From Lamellibrachia columna (taxonomy: Eukaryota > Annelida > Polychaeta > Sabellida > Siboglinidae), in assembly GCA_963662155.1 (NCBI GenBank), contig OY759273.1, positions 32,118,536 through 32,182,535 of the forward strand: a DNA stretch of 64,000 bases, read 5' to 3'. Under the pieces are notes generated by a model. It saw only the letters and a program-made list of their open reading frames with translations, searched no databases and was not told the DNA's origin. How positions within the stretch are numbered: position 1 is the stretch's first letter; every line of letters begins with the position of its first letter. This document shows, one piece after another, positions 52,901-64,000 of this stretch. The position numbers and the translations under genes were made by a program.

Positions 52901-54959
52901 AGACGCCATTCACACAGGTATATATCTAGTATATCTAAGTTTGGTTGAGGCTAGATATGGCAGCTGGAGAGGATTTTTTTATTTCCATTGTTAGTGCAAA
53001 TTTTTTGCCCAAACTGTAGAGTTGGTTTTTCTGAGTAAAACGTAATGAAAATTGTTATGCCAGACCCGTTTCCAAGGCAACAAACAAAATGGCCACCATA
53101 TGAAGGAATGATAGCCACTCTAAATAATTACACTTAATTATAAAAGTAATGGATATTTTATCATAATACTTTCACAGTAATCATTGGCTTAGTTAACTTT
53201 AGAATTTGGCTAAAAATATTTTTCTTCTAAGTTTTCACAGTTATAATATTCTAAATGTAGCATTTTTCGACACACTTTTATTCACTACCCCGAAGATATT
53301 GCACAAAATAATTTTGTTTAGACAGTTATGGAGAACATGCAGGTGAACACAAGAATCCAAACCAGATGACCACATCATTTAAATTCCAGTGTTGTACTTT
53401 CTCATTGTCAAAATGTCATTGATTACTTGGTAGATGCAAACTTTATCTATGAATAAAACTAATTTAGAGGTATGTCTTTGTTATAAAAGTGAACGTTATT
53501 GATAGTAAACATACACAGCTAAAGGGATACGAGGAAACACATTTTGAGTAATTTTTTTTCAAAAAACATTCTACCTGCTACATCTCCCCTTAAATTCCAG
53601 ATGTTTTAGCTTCATTAGTGTGTTTTAGCATGGATAGGCAACAACATTGACGCCCTGTAAAACCTTGCCTTGAGAATGCATATTGCGTCTGTTCTACTTC
53701 AGACTTCACTTCATGTTTCTTCGTGAGCGACTGGCTCCTCGTCAACAGGAAGACCATCGATCGCTTCTGCTCGATGGCAAAGATGCCACCTGCTCCTTCA
53801 GTTGACTGACAATGCGCCAACATCGTTCCACACTACGCCACCTCACCCCACCAGCTTCCGGTCAATGCCACTCGATGGAGTAGATGCCAGATACTCCAGC
53901 GTTAACATCATTCATTGCCACCAACCAACTTCCAGTCGACGGAAGAGATGCTGTGAACTTCCAGGTCAGTATCACCCCCAAGAAGCAACAACTAAATAAC
54001 TGTGTAAATAGCTTCGGATAACATAATCTTTTACAGTGTACGAAATAGATGTTCAAGTAACACTGGACACCCCTAGATCTGAAATTGTATGATTAATTAT
54101 AAATCTATGATCCACATCTAATTCATCTTTTGTATCCAGCGATTGATAATAGAGAGGTGAAACACCCCAGGTCGATAGGATTTTTTATTTGCTTGGTGCA
54201 ATTTTTTCTGCCCAAACCGTACAATGGGTCTTAGTGAGTAAAACATGTATTGGAACTTTTTTCTGCCACCCCCATTTCCATGGTAACAAACAAAACATTT
54301 GAACAAATATTGGCAAATTGAGAATCAATGCTATTCTTTATTGAACAAATATATCATTATGATTCTTGCAGAACCATCTTCAGTGAACACTTTATTGCAC
54401 AACTAGCAAAAATCAATTAAAAATATTGTTGTCTTTATTTATTTATTTATAACTTCCAGAAAATGGGTCAAAGGGTTCCTTCAAAGTAGCGAATACAGAT
54501 TGTAATTATTAGTTGATGGTTTGACTTATTAATTTTAGCGTGACAATTCTGTGGTTTTTATTATGTATTCTATTAAGAGCTGCATCTCTGTATGGTGATG
54601 TTTATTAATTTGATTAATTTACAAAACAAAGCCTCTGAAACTTTTTTTTTTATTACGTTACACTGTTTTCAAAGTCTACCAATTAAACAACTAATTAAAA
54701 AGTACGAATTTATGGAGGTCTATCTTTGATGGAAAGTTTGTTTAAATTCCAGATGTTTCAGCTTCATTAGCATATTTAGCATGGTATGGCAACAACATTG
54801 TCGCGCTGTAAAAACTTCTTCAGAATGCCTATTGCGTCTGTTCTAGTTCAGACTTCACTGCGTCTTTATTTGCGAGCGACTGACTCCTGGTCAACGGGAA
54901 GACATTGCTCTTCGCATCCGACCACCTGCCTGTCCACGGAGAGGCGGGCACCTGCTCCT

Positions 54960-55480
54960 GTGCTGATATAGTTCCTCGCCAGTGACCAGCTTCCTGTCCA
55001 TGGAGCAGGCCACGTACACCGATATAGTTCTGTTGTTCCTTGCCACCGACCAGCTTCCTGTCGACAGAGAGAAGGCCACCTGCTCCTGCACCGATATAGT
55101 TCCTCACCAGCGACCAGCCTCCTGTCGACAGAGAGGAGGCCACCAGCTCCTGCACCAATATAGTTTCTCGCCAGCGCCCAACTGCCTGTCCACAGAGAGG
55201 AGGCCACCTACTCCTGTGCCGATATAGTTTCTCACCAGTGACCAGCCTCCTGTCGATGGAGAGGAGGCCACCTGTTCTTCCGCAGATATAGTTCCTCGCC
55301 ACCGACCAGCTTCCTGTTCACAAAGAGGAGGCTACCTGCTGCTGCGCCGATATAGTTCCTTGCCACCAACCAGCTTCCTGTCCATAGAGAGGAGGCTACC
55401 TACTGCTGCGCCGATATAGTTCCTCGCGACCAACCAGCTGCCTGTCCACAGAGAGGAGGACACCAGCTTCTGCAGTCGAT
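54960..55480. repeat. 64-bp minisatellite
   Basis: Units starting gatatagttcctc lie exactly 64 bp apart (55,093; 55,157; 55,221; 55,285; 55,349; 55,413). Each contains ccgaccagcttcctgtc and gagaggaggccacctgctcc words, so the array is a local amplification of the gaccagcttcc block. Minus-strand ORFs of 113-157 codons across it are by-products. Confidence 0.9.
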
Positions 55481-55804
55481 GGAGACGATAATTGCCATGG
55501 TTACTGTATAAATATCATGTAGCTTTGAATAACATGTTTAATCGTGTACAGACCAGATTATACAGTAATGGATGTTGCAGGAACTCTAGACACTCCCAGT
55601 ATATGAAATAGTATGATCGATCAGAAAACTATGATCCACGACTAAATCATCTTTTAATTTTTTTTTTACGATTGACGATAGTTCCAGAGATTGACAGTAG
55701 TTCACATGTGCATTATGGCGGATGACGTTTACAAGAGTTGGTTTGTTAAAGACAAGGGTGACACAGCAACATTGTGATAATGCTTGTTTACATTATTGTT
55801 ACTT

Positions 55805-55860
55805 GTTACAGTCTAGCCATCAACGAGATGAGCAAAATGATGAGCAAATGACAGGAAGGT
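55805..55860 (+). pseudogene. LRR exon remnant resembling exon 9
   Basis: ttgttacag followed by tctagccatcaacgagatga closely parallels the acceptor and start of exon 9 (48,945: ttgttacag, tctgaacgacaacgaaatca). After about 35 bases the match fails and a gaccagcttcc block takes over. A weaker relic with the same acceptor is at about 57,258. They show that at least one duplication included LRR exons. Confidence 0.6.
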
Positions 55861-56589
55861 GCACCCTCATCTTGCGTCGACATCGTCTTGCCACCGACCA
55901 GCTTCCAGTCGATGTAGGCAGCGCCACTTGCTCCTGTGTTGTCAGAAGACAATGCCATCTGGAGGCATCATGCGTCTTCGTCAATTGTGGCGCTCCAAGT
56001 GACCAGAATCCGTCAACACAGGTATACATCTACAGGTGATGTCACACTTTTGACACTTGTCATCTGCTCAGACCACACACCAACTGCTATGACATTGTGG
56101 GCCGGGGGTTAATGTACACACCCATGTGAAATAAAACACTGGCATGCCTCTGTCATCATTTATTGTCATGGGCAGCTGTCATAAATAAGTCGAGGGGTTG
56201 TATCAAAGTAGCCAATACAGATTGTAATTAGTATTTCGTGGTTTGACTGATAAATTCCAGTGTGAGAATTTATGGGTTTTATTATGTTTCATCATATATT
56301 AACAGCTGCATCTTTGTACAGTGATGTCTACTCAGTTGATTAATTTACACAACGAAGCATCCGAGACATTCTTGTTTTGTTTACGCTATGCTATTCTCAA
56401 AGTCTAGCATTTAGATAATTATTTAGAAAGTATGTATTTACATCGATCTATCTGTGATGGAAAGTTTGTTTAAATCTCAGATGTTTCAGCTTCATTAGCG
56501 TATTTTAGCATGGCGAGGCAACAATATTGACCCGCTGTAAAAGTTTGCCTTCAGAATGCATATTGCGTCTGTTCTAGTTGAGGAGGCCG

Positions 56590-56920
56590 ATAATAGTTCC
56601 CCGCCACCAACCATCTGCCTGTCGATGGAGAGGAGGCCTCCTGCGCTGATGTAGTTCCCTGCCACCGACCAGCTGTGTGTCGGTGGAGAGGAGACCTCCT
56701 GCGCTGATGTATTTCCCTGCCACCAATCAGCTGTCTGTCGATGGAGATGCGGCCCCCTGCGCTGATATAGTTCCCCGCCACCAACCAGCTGTCTGTCGAT
56801 GGAGAGGAGGCCTCCTGCGCTGATATAATTCCCCACCACCAACCAGCTGTCTGTCGATGGAGAGGAGGCCTCCTGCGCTGATATAGTTCCCCGCCACCGA
56901 CCAACTGCCTGTCCACAGAG
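56590..56920. repeat. 58-bp minisatellite related to the 64-bp array
   Basis: Units starting gatgtagttccc or gatatagttccc lie at 56,648, 56,706, 56,764, 56,822 and 56,880 (58-bp spacing). Wording (ccaccaaccagctgtctgtc) shows it is a sibling of the 54,960-55,480 array with a different period. Confidence 0.9.
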
Positions 56921-58720
56921 AATTTTCCCTGAATGTCCAGTCGACCATCTTCGCCATGGTTACTGGAAATATGAGGTAGCTTTGAATAACATGTTTAATC
57001 GTGTAAAGACCGGATTATGCAATAATGGGTGTTGTATGAACCCTAGACACTCCTGGTTTCCGAAATGGTATGATTGATCATAAATCTATGATGCTCGTGT
57101 AAATCATCTTTTGTGTATTTTTTATGATTGACAGTAGTTTCAGCGATTGACAATAGTTCACTTGTGCATTATAGCGAATGGTGTTTACAAAAGATCGGTT
57201 GTTAGTGACTAGCAATATTGTGACAATGTTTGTTTACATTATTGTTACTTGTTACAGTGCGAGTATCGGCGAATGACAGGAAGGTGCACCCTGTTCTTGC
57301 GTCGATATCATCTCTCGCCACCGACCAGCCGGTTGATGTAGAAGGCTCCACTTGCTCCTGTGTCAGCATCATTTCACACCACTGGTCAACATGGTAGATG
57401 CCGTTTGATCCATCAGAAGACAACGCCATATGGAGACATCATACATCGTCGTCAATTGTAGCGCTTCAAGTGACCAGACGCCATCCACACAGGTATATAT
57501 CTACAGGTGATGTCACGTTCTTCACTTTAACACTTGTTATCTGCTCAGACCACACACCAACTGTAATGACGTGGGCCAGCCGTTAACTACCCTGGGGGGA
57601 GGGTAATGTACACACCCATGTGAAATAAAACACTGACATGCCTCTATCATCATTTATTGTCATGGGCAGCTGTCATAAATAAGTCAAGAGTAGGCAATAC
57701 AAATTGTAATTAGTATTTGGTGGTTTGACTGATAAATTCCAGTGATGATTACAGAACGAAGGATCCAAGACATCCTTGTTTTGTTTACGTTATAGTGTTT
57801 AGACAATTATTGAGAAAGTATGTATTTATGTCGATCTATCTGTAATGGAAAGTTTGGTTGAGGGAAGATATGGCAGCTGGATAGGATTTTTTTATTTGCA
57901 TAGACAACAAACAAAATGGCCACCGTGTGAAGGAATGATAGCCTCTTTAAAAATTACACTTAAAATGTAATGGATATTTTATCATAATACTTTCACAGTA
58001 ATTATTGGCTTAGTTAACTTGAGAATTTGTCTAAAAATATTTTTCTTCTAAGTTTTAAAAGTTATGATATTCTAAACGTAGCATTTTTCGACACATTTTT
58101 ATTCACTACCCCGAAGATATTGCACAAAACCAAATTTTTTAGACAGTTTTGGAGAACATGCAGGTGAACACAAGAGTCCAAACCAGATAACCACATCATT
58201 TAAATTCCAGTGTTGTACTTTCTCATTGTCAAAATGTCATTGATTATTTGGTAGATACAAACTTTATCCATGAATAAAACTAATTTAGAGGTATGTCATT
58301 GTTATAAAAGTGAACTTTATTGATAATAAACATACACAGCTAAAGGGATACAAGGAAACACATTTTGAGTATTTTTTTCAAAAACATTAAAGCTGCCATA
58401 TCTCCCCTTAAAATCCCAGATGTTTTAGCTTCATTAGCATATTTTAGTATGGTATGGCAACAACATTGATGCGCTGTAAAACCTTGCCTTAAAAATGCAT
58501 ATTACTGTTCTACTTCAGACTTCACTGCGTGTTTCTTCGCGAGCGACTGGCTCCTCCTGGTCAAATGGAAGATATCGCTCTTCGTCACCGACCAGCTTCC
58601 TGCATCAACATCTTTCCACTGCGAGCTTCAGGGTTGGCATCGCGAGAACAAGTATGCGAGCGTTACGTCGCGATCGGCTTTGGGAAATCCAATGTGAACA
58701 AACCTGTGTGGTCATTTGAC

Positions 58721-59797
58721 GATTGACACTTCCACCAGTCACTTGTGGCTAGTGCCCTTTTTATCCAGTGTTTTGAGACAGACAAGTCTAAATTCCAAGA
58801 CAGTTGCCTTAAAACTTGTGAAAAATCAGTGAGAAACATCAGTGGTGGTTTTGTGCACTGTGTCCATCACTTGGACTGTGTTGTCGTGCTTGTAAGAGGC
58901 ATGGCAGCACTCTATAACGCACCTCGATGCCCACAAACAAACAAAACACAGACAGCGGGTGATTAACTCAACACAACGTGGAAGCTTGAGGCCGCACAAA
59001 GTGAGAACTGTGAAGTAACTCGCCAAGAACTAAAAAGACCTGTGATTTGAATGTGGGACGTGCTTTAACATTGTTTGTTGATTGTTGTTGTTGCCGGTTT
59101 ATTTAGATTGTAATTCAGATAATTTTGCCGTGTAGACACTTTGGGATTAATACGATTGCAATAAATGTAATCCTGTTTCAGAGGTCGATCACTATCGAGC
59201 AAGTATTACGATCAAGGTGTGGCATGTAAACAGTTTAGGATTACGAACCTGAAGTCGGTCTATGCGTTGTGTTTATTTCGTATGTGCACAAATTCTGGCA
59301 TGCTTGATATCTTGCGATACTTTCACGGCGACGTCTGGCACTTTCAACTCTCTGGTCGGAGTCTGTAGAGACGTTATTTCTATGAAAAAGCTCACAAAAC
59401 TTCTGAAAGTGATGCCATATTTACTCTATAATGAGCATGCATATGGTACTGATTGACGTAGCTGTCACACTGTGCTGGCGTTGGATCGTGATTGAAATCT
59501 CGATCGTAAACAGCGCTGTGCAATTGCACTTTTGGATCGTGATATGAATATCTATCGTGATGCAAAGCTGCCTATATGGATTGCCACCGTGATCTCACAT
59601 GGGCATCACGTCACAGAGACATCATCAAGTACAACCTTCAACAGCGGTTTGGGATCCAAACCGTTTCCACGGCACACTTCGTCCAAGATTCTTGCTCAGT
59701 CGCAATCCAGCTCCGAGGATTACATTGATCACATTAATTTTAATCCCAAAGTGTTTACACGGTAACATTATTAGGATTACAGGTGCGATCCGACTCT
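58721..59797. other. No gene recognised
   Basis: About 1.1 kb without a supported ORF. The word gatcgtgat recurs near 59,487 and 59,536. Composition is mixed. Confidence 0.5.
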
Positions 59798-60970
59798 GTG
59801 TGGGTGGGTGGTGGATATGTGTGGGTGGTGAGTGGGTGGTGTGTGTGGGTGGGTGTGTGGGTAGTGTGTGGGTGGGTGGGTGGTGGGTATGTGTGTGTGG
59901 GTGTGTTTGGGTGGTGTGTGTCTGTCTGTCTGTCTCTATCTCTTCATGTTTCTGTCTGTCTCACCCCCCCCCCCATGTCTCTCCCCTTCTCTATGTTTCT
60001 GTCTATCTCCCCCCTCTGTTTGTCTCTCCCCCTTGGGTGGTGGGTGGTGTGTGTGGGTGGTGTGTGTGTGGGTGGTGTGTGGGTTGTGGGTGGGTGGGTG
60101 GGTGGTGTGTTTGGGTGGTGTGTCTGTCTCTATATCTTCATGTTTCTGTCTGTCTCACCCCCCCTATGTCTGTGTCTCTCCCCTTCTCTATGTTTCCCCC
60201 CCTCTGTCTACATCTCCCCCTCTCTATATCTCTGTCTACATCTCCCCCTCTCTATGCCTCTGTCTGTCTCTCCCCTCTCTATGTCTCTGTCTGTCTCTCC
60301 CCTCTCTATATCTCTGTCTACATCTCCCCCTCTCTATGCCTCTCCTCTCTCTATGTCTCTCCCCCTCTCTATATCTCTGTCTACATTTCCCCCATCTCTA
60401 TGCCTCTGTCTCCCCCTCTAATTGTCTTTGTAACTCCCTCTCTATATGTCTTTCCCCCTCTCTATATGTCTGTCTGTCTCCCCCCTCTAGGTGTCTCCCC
60501 CTCTATACGTCTCTCCCCCTCTCTTCTGTCTGTCTATATCTCCCCCTCTATAATCTCTCCCCCTCTCTATAAGTCTCTGTCTGTCTCCCCCCTCTGTGTC
60601 TTTGTATCTCCCCCCTCTATACATCTCTCCCCCTCTCTGTATCTGTCTCTCTGCATGTACGTGTGTGTCTGTCTCTCGATTTGTGTCTCTGTACGTCTCT
60701 CTCTCTGTGTGCATGTTTGTGTTAATACGTCTCTCTCCCCTTCTGTCTCTCTGTATGCATGTTTGTGTGTATACGTATGTGTTTCTCTTAGCCTCTCTCT
60801 ATGTCTCTGTATGTCTGTCTGTCAGTGTGTGTGTGTGTGTGTCTGTCTGTCTGTCTGTCTCTCCCTCCCCCCTCTCTGCATGTGCGTGTGCATGTTTGTG
60901 TGTGTACATGTCTGTCAGTGTGTGTATGTGCCGGTGTGTGTTTGTGTTTCTATTTATATGTACGTTTGTT
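59798..60970. repeat. Low-complexity GT-rich then CT-rich tract
   Basis: 59,798-60,125 is rich in gtgggtggtgtg words. From about 59,925, and mainly 60,125-60,650, it is long polypyrimidine (ctctctatgtctctgtctgtctccccc), returning to TG/TC repeats to 60,970. Homopurine-homopyrimidine tracts of this length can form triplex DNA. The 472-codon ORF is an artefact of composition. Confidence 0.93.
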
Positions 60971-61944
60971 TATGTTTTAGACTCAAATGTTACTTGTATA
61001 GATACAGATGTACCTAAGATATAATTAGTCATAATAAATGTATGAATCAACTTACTACTGTCTTTGTGTTGATTGCTTTCATTAAATGTAACCAGCCACA
61101 TCAGTCATGCGTAGACTACCCACTTATGGTCTTTCCCAAGCAATACTTTTGACTGGGGCACCACAACCTGAATTATAGTATGTACATATCCATACACTGC
61201 TACGTCATTAAATCTAAAAACAGACGCAGCACAAAATGGCTGCCAAAGCAGAGGTATGGTCAAGGATACTAGAGTGATCAAGATTTACGCTTATCTCCTA
61301 GTCCTGTCATCAAAAAGCATAGCTGCTAACACAGATGAGTTAAGCTACTTGAATATAATAGACAGTTTCAGCTGTAAGTTTTTTGTCCCAACATCTCGAT
61401 ACGTAATGTGTAGCCTATAAGTTGAACTTAACTCATAATTAGTCGTAATGGAGTTTCTTTAAGTTTGAAGCAGTGAACTTGCCCGTTAAGGGCTAGTGTG
61501 AGGGGTGTGGTGGGAAATGGGAGGTTAGTCCTAAAACATGGTGGGAGGTGGGATTTTTAGGACGACTCAAAATTGGCACCAAGTGGGAGTTTGGCCCCCG
61601 AAAACAGGTGGAACTGAGGTTAAGACCCCTGCCACCACACCCCCTGCCACATACCCCCTCTAATGTATTTCTTGGCCTTCAATCATGCCATGCATGAGTG
61701 CTTTTCCACCAGCGGGGGTGTCGACTCGTTCTTAAACGTATTTATATCCTGTTGCTGCATAACGGCAGAACCCTGAGCTTGTTTGCTATGAGAAAATACA
61801 ACAAACTGTTGTTGGTATAGGTAATTTATTAATTGAATGACAAGAGAAATTAAACCACACATTGATGAGTCATGAGTATACAAGCACTCATTGCGGGCAA
61901 ACATAATTAATAAATGACAAACTATATGTAACACTGTATGGTGG
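60971..61944. other. No gene; GGGAGGTT motif block at 61,505-61,625
   Basis: 61,505-61,625 has gggaggttagtcctaaaac and aagtgggagtttggcccccg, related to the 40,930-41,345 array and to the composite repeats. The rest has no coding signal. Confidence 0.5.
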
Positions 61945-61949
61945 GTGGA

Positions 61950-62038
61950 CAAAGACCCCCAGGCCTCCACACGGGGGTCCCAGAACAACCCCAGGGCTCC
62001 ACACGGGGGTCCCAGAACAACCCCAGGCCTCCCAAAGG
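61950..62038. repeat. 32-36 bp repeat, about 2.5 copies
   Basis: The words ctccacacgggggtcccaga and acaaccccag recur in succession. It is C- and G-rich, short and degenerate. Confidence 0.8.
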
Positions 62039-62332
62039 TAACTATACATGAAAGAAATATAAAAAGCCAGCTCAAAAGTAAAAGTGGTATCGCTACAGTA
62101 TACAGATCAGCACACAGGCCAGCAAGTAACTACACAACCAATACAGAACAGCCAGGCATAAGTTCAGACTAATCAAATAGTGAACTAACTAACAACATCT
62201 ACTAGTCCAATTGTAAGCGCACTAAAATCCACAAAAGAAAATAAATGTCAGCTCTATAAAGTAATGTACATTACCAGAGCAGTGATAACTGAAATCTGAC
62301 ACAACGACCCACTCAGTTGTGTTAAAAGCCAA

Positions 62333-62702
62333 GCTGTAGCTACTAGCTGTAGTTACTAACTGTAGCTACTAGCTGCAGCTACTAGCTGCAGCTACTAGCT
62401 GCAGCTACTAGCTGCAGCTACTAGCTGCAGCTACTAGCTGCAGCTACTAGCTGCAGCTACTAGCTGCAGCTACTAGCTGCAGCTACTAGCTGCAGCTACT
62501 AGCTGCAGCTACTAGCTGTAGCTACTAGCTGTAGCTACTAGCTGTAGCTACTAGCTGTAGCTACTAGCTGTAGCTACTAGATGTAGCTACTAGATGTAGC
62601 TACTAGATGTAGCTACTAGATGTAGCTACTAGCTGTAGCTACTAGCTGTAGCTACTAGCTGTAGCTACTAGCTGTAGCTACTAGCTGTAGCTACTAGCTA
62701 CT
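62333..62702. repeat. 13-bp array with an internal palindrome, about 28 units
   Basis: The unit is agctgcagctact, containing the perfect 10-bp palindrome agctgcagct. Central units have tgcag, outer ones tgtag, and four have atgtag, giving a symmetric gradient of variants. Every unit can pair with any other unit on the same strand. Confidence 0.96.
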
Positions 62703-62730
62703 ACCTGATGCAACACCAAAGACAATAACA

Positions 62731-63310
62731 TTAGGGTATATTAATCTGGAGCAGGGCAATACAGATGTAGCACCGAAACAAGACAGGCTTCCATCTACCC
62801 ATGGCCTGTATTTGGGTATCACTCGTGCCCCTGTCAACTGCTGGGGTAGCAGCACCGATTCTAAAACTGTGTCCCTTGTAGTAGGTTGGGTCCAAACCTG
62901 CCCATTGCAGGGCTCTACACAAGTGCTGGCAGAAACATTGCCTGGATACAGGGGAACCATTAGAAGCCAACCATGGGCCGTTAGCTTTACCACGCATCAG
63001 GAGACATTGCATAAGGGCTGACAGTGGGCAATAAACATCCTCACTCTGTGGCTTAGACAAAGTAACTGGTCTACCAGAAGTATTACGATTAAAATGAGAT
63101 ATGACTAGAGCAAGATGAGTAGTAAAAACAGTGACATTCTTCAATTGACTGTTTATAAATTACCTCAACCATGGTTAGGTTGTCAGTGAGACCGAGGGCT
63201 GAATGGTTAGACATAAAATAGTCCCAGGATTCCAAGGCAGCCATAACTGGGTACAGTTCTATCACAGCAACATGCTGTGATTGCCAGATATGTGGAAACC
63301 TGCCATTAAA
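62731..63310 (-). pseudogene. DIRS-like retroelement remnant: RNase H piece plus tyrosine recombinase
   Basis: On the minus strand, 63,300-63,150 encodes an RNase H-like piece (VIELYPVMAALESWDYF, then TDN). 63,144-62,731 encodes the C-terminal half of a tyrosine recombinase: SRPVSRQ-type region, GHSFRIGAAT with the HxxR motif (62,855-62,873), GRWK and the nucleophile Tyr (62,767-62,769) in CYIC. The two pieces are in different frames, and the DNA between RNase H and recombinase expected in DIRS-like elements is missing. The N-terminal catalytic Arg region is not found. RNase H followed by a tyrosine recombinase is characteristic of the DIRS order. It is a truncated, dead fragment. Confidence 0.8.
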
Positions 63311-63313
63311 CCA

Positions 63314-63359
63314 CTACACTGGGCTACACAGCACACCTGTGCTGTGTAGCCCAGTGTAG
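63314..63359. repeat. Perfect 22-bp-arm inverted repeat, 2-bp centre
   Basis: The left arm 63,314-63,335 (ctacactgggctacacag...) is the exact reverse complement of 63,338-63,359, with CC between. It lies at the edge of the DIRS-like fragment. It would extrude as a cruciform or form a hairpin in RNA. Confidence 0.97.
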
Positions 63360-64000
63360 CACATGGCTGAACCTTTCAAAGATACAGCACAGCATGGAAG
63401 ACAGCGCTCATGAAAAACAAATTGTTGGTTGTAACATCGGGTTGTATAGAAATGACATGAAAAGAATCTGATAACACCCATTTAGAGTCAATAAATGAGT
63501 GTTATCAGAATAAATTTAGAGTCACCAATGGTTCACAAGGATGGTGGATCCACCAGGGGTGATAACAATATCACGGTGTATCCATCTGGGGCGGAAACAG
63601 TATCACCCCTGGTTCACGAGGTTTAATGTTTTCCTGTGACAACAAATTGTTGGGAAACTATTACGTTGTACAGTAACCCTCTGTATACGGCACATTTACA
63701 ACAGTAGGATGGCAAAACCTCCTTGTTATGGACAGGTGTCCATTACAGACAAGGTGGTAAACTTAGAGGTAGCCTGAACGAAGAGACGACTCTACGAATT
63801 ATGACCGTAGAAGTAGTGAGATGAAATCTGGAAGCACGGCATCAAGTGGATACAACTGGCCAAAGGCTGATGAACCTGTAAAGGCCGAGACATTGTTCAA
63901 AGCAACGAAACAAAATGCAAACAGATGCACCTGTTCTTCTGACAGTCGTCCCTAGTGAGAGGACTTGTGAGGTGCCACTTGTCTGGGGAATTGGGAATTA
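63360..64000. other. No gene; two further inverted repeats
   Basis: ctgataacac (63,469-63,478) pairs with gtgttatcag (63,500-63,509). accaggggtgata (63,552-63,564) pairs with tatcacccctggt (63,601-63,613). These could be termini of small elements or DIRS-like internal repeats. No ORF is supported up to the right edge. Confidence 0.6.

Larger units (their letters stand above)
49701..58720 (+). repeat. Decayed tandem repeats derived from the gene's 3' end
   Basis: Recurring blocks, in loose order: an nttgtaattatt block (49,765; 50,398; 51,475; 52,377; 54,498; 56,220; 57,702), a block with accttgccttcaaaatgc followed by ttctacttcag (50,620; 51,930; 52,695; 53,660; 54,812; 56,540; 58,480), a gaccagcttcc block, and copies of the gene's stop-codon and 3' flank (ccaagtgaccaga then ccacacaggtatat at 52,128; 52,892; 55,998; 57,467). 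Further blocks are shared pairwise (51,040/54,000; 53,170/58,000; 55,680/57,125). No open frame spans a unit. These are duplicated and degraded gene ends, or repeated 3'-UTR cassettes. Confidence 0.75.

Noticed and set aside
54829..56957. Minus-strand ORFs of 113-157 codons
   Set aside because: They follow the 64-bp and 58-bp arrays and shift frame between units. The region derives from plus-strand gene-end repeats.
59599..61017. 472-codon Ser/Pro/Leu-rich ORF
   Set aside because: It lies wholly in low-complexity GT/CT sequence. All plus-strand frames are open for the same reason.

Overview
The window reads as animal nuclear DNA, not prokaryotic: genes are split by GT-AG introns, long ORFs are either transposon remnants or tandem arrays, and most of the 64 kb is repeats. 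The best host guess is a lancelet (Branchiostoma) or another marine invertebrate. This rests on a Death-domain plus leucine-rich-repeat (LRR) gene with 84-nt LRR exons, and on CR1-like, Ty3/gypsy and DIRS-like retroelement remnants. The species is an inference and is not proven by the sequence.

Layout. 1-6.7 kb: unique-looking DNA with minisatellites (59, 38, 58 and 23 bp units), a GTAA microsatellite and a 253-bp MITE with 5-bp target-site duplications (TSDs). 6.7-11.16 kb: a dispersed composite repeat, partly duplicated in tandem with a 2,117-bp period. 11.16-14.87 kb: a dead Ty3/gypsy element on the minus strand. 14.86-21.5 kb: two nearly identical CR1-like LINEs, tail to tail, forming a large inverted repeat. 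23-28.5 kb: two decayed copies of another LINE family separated by a 2-kb array of 45-bp units. 28.5-32.4 kb: two more composite-repeat copies, a truncated CR1-like LINE and a tRNA-derived SINE. 33.9-34.7 kb: a pure 786-bp CA repeat. 34.9-37.3 kb: MITEs, including one nested inside another. 38.3-43.1 kb: a possible promoter, then minisatellites, ending in a 17-bp array rich in CAGCTG.

43.16-49.34 kb (+): the only convincing host gene. It encodes about 382-390 residues: a short N-terminus, a Death domain, a linker, about four to five ribonuclease-inhibitor-type LRRs and a charged helical C-terminus. It has no NACHT or NB-ARC ATPase. It is probably a Death-fold signalling or adaptor protein related to the expanded innate-immune repertoires of such animals. 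Two MITEs sit in its introns.

49.4-58.7 kb: about seven decayed repeats that copy the gene's 3' end and flank, including the stop-codon context and splice-like borders. At 55.8 kb there is a remnant resembling LRR exon 9. 59.8-61.0 kb is low-complexity GT and CT sequence. 62.3-63.4 kb holds a 13-bp palindromic array, a DIRS-like RNase H plus tyrosine-recombinase remnant and a perfect 22-bp-arm palindrome. No complete transposon reading frame set survives, and no CRISPR, rRNA or bacterial-type operon was seen.
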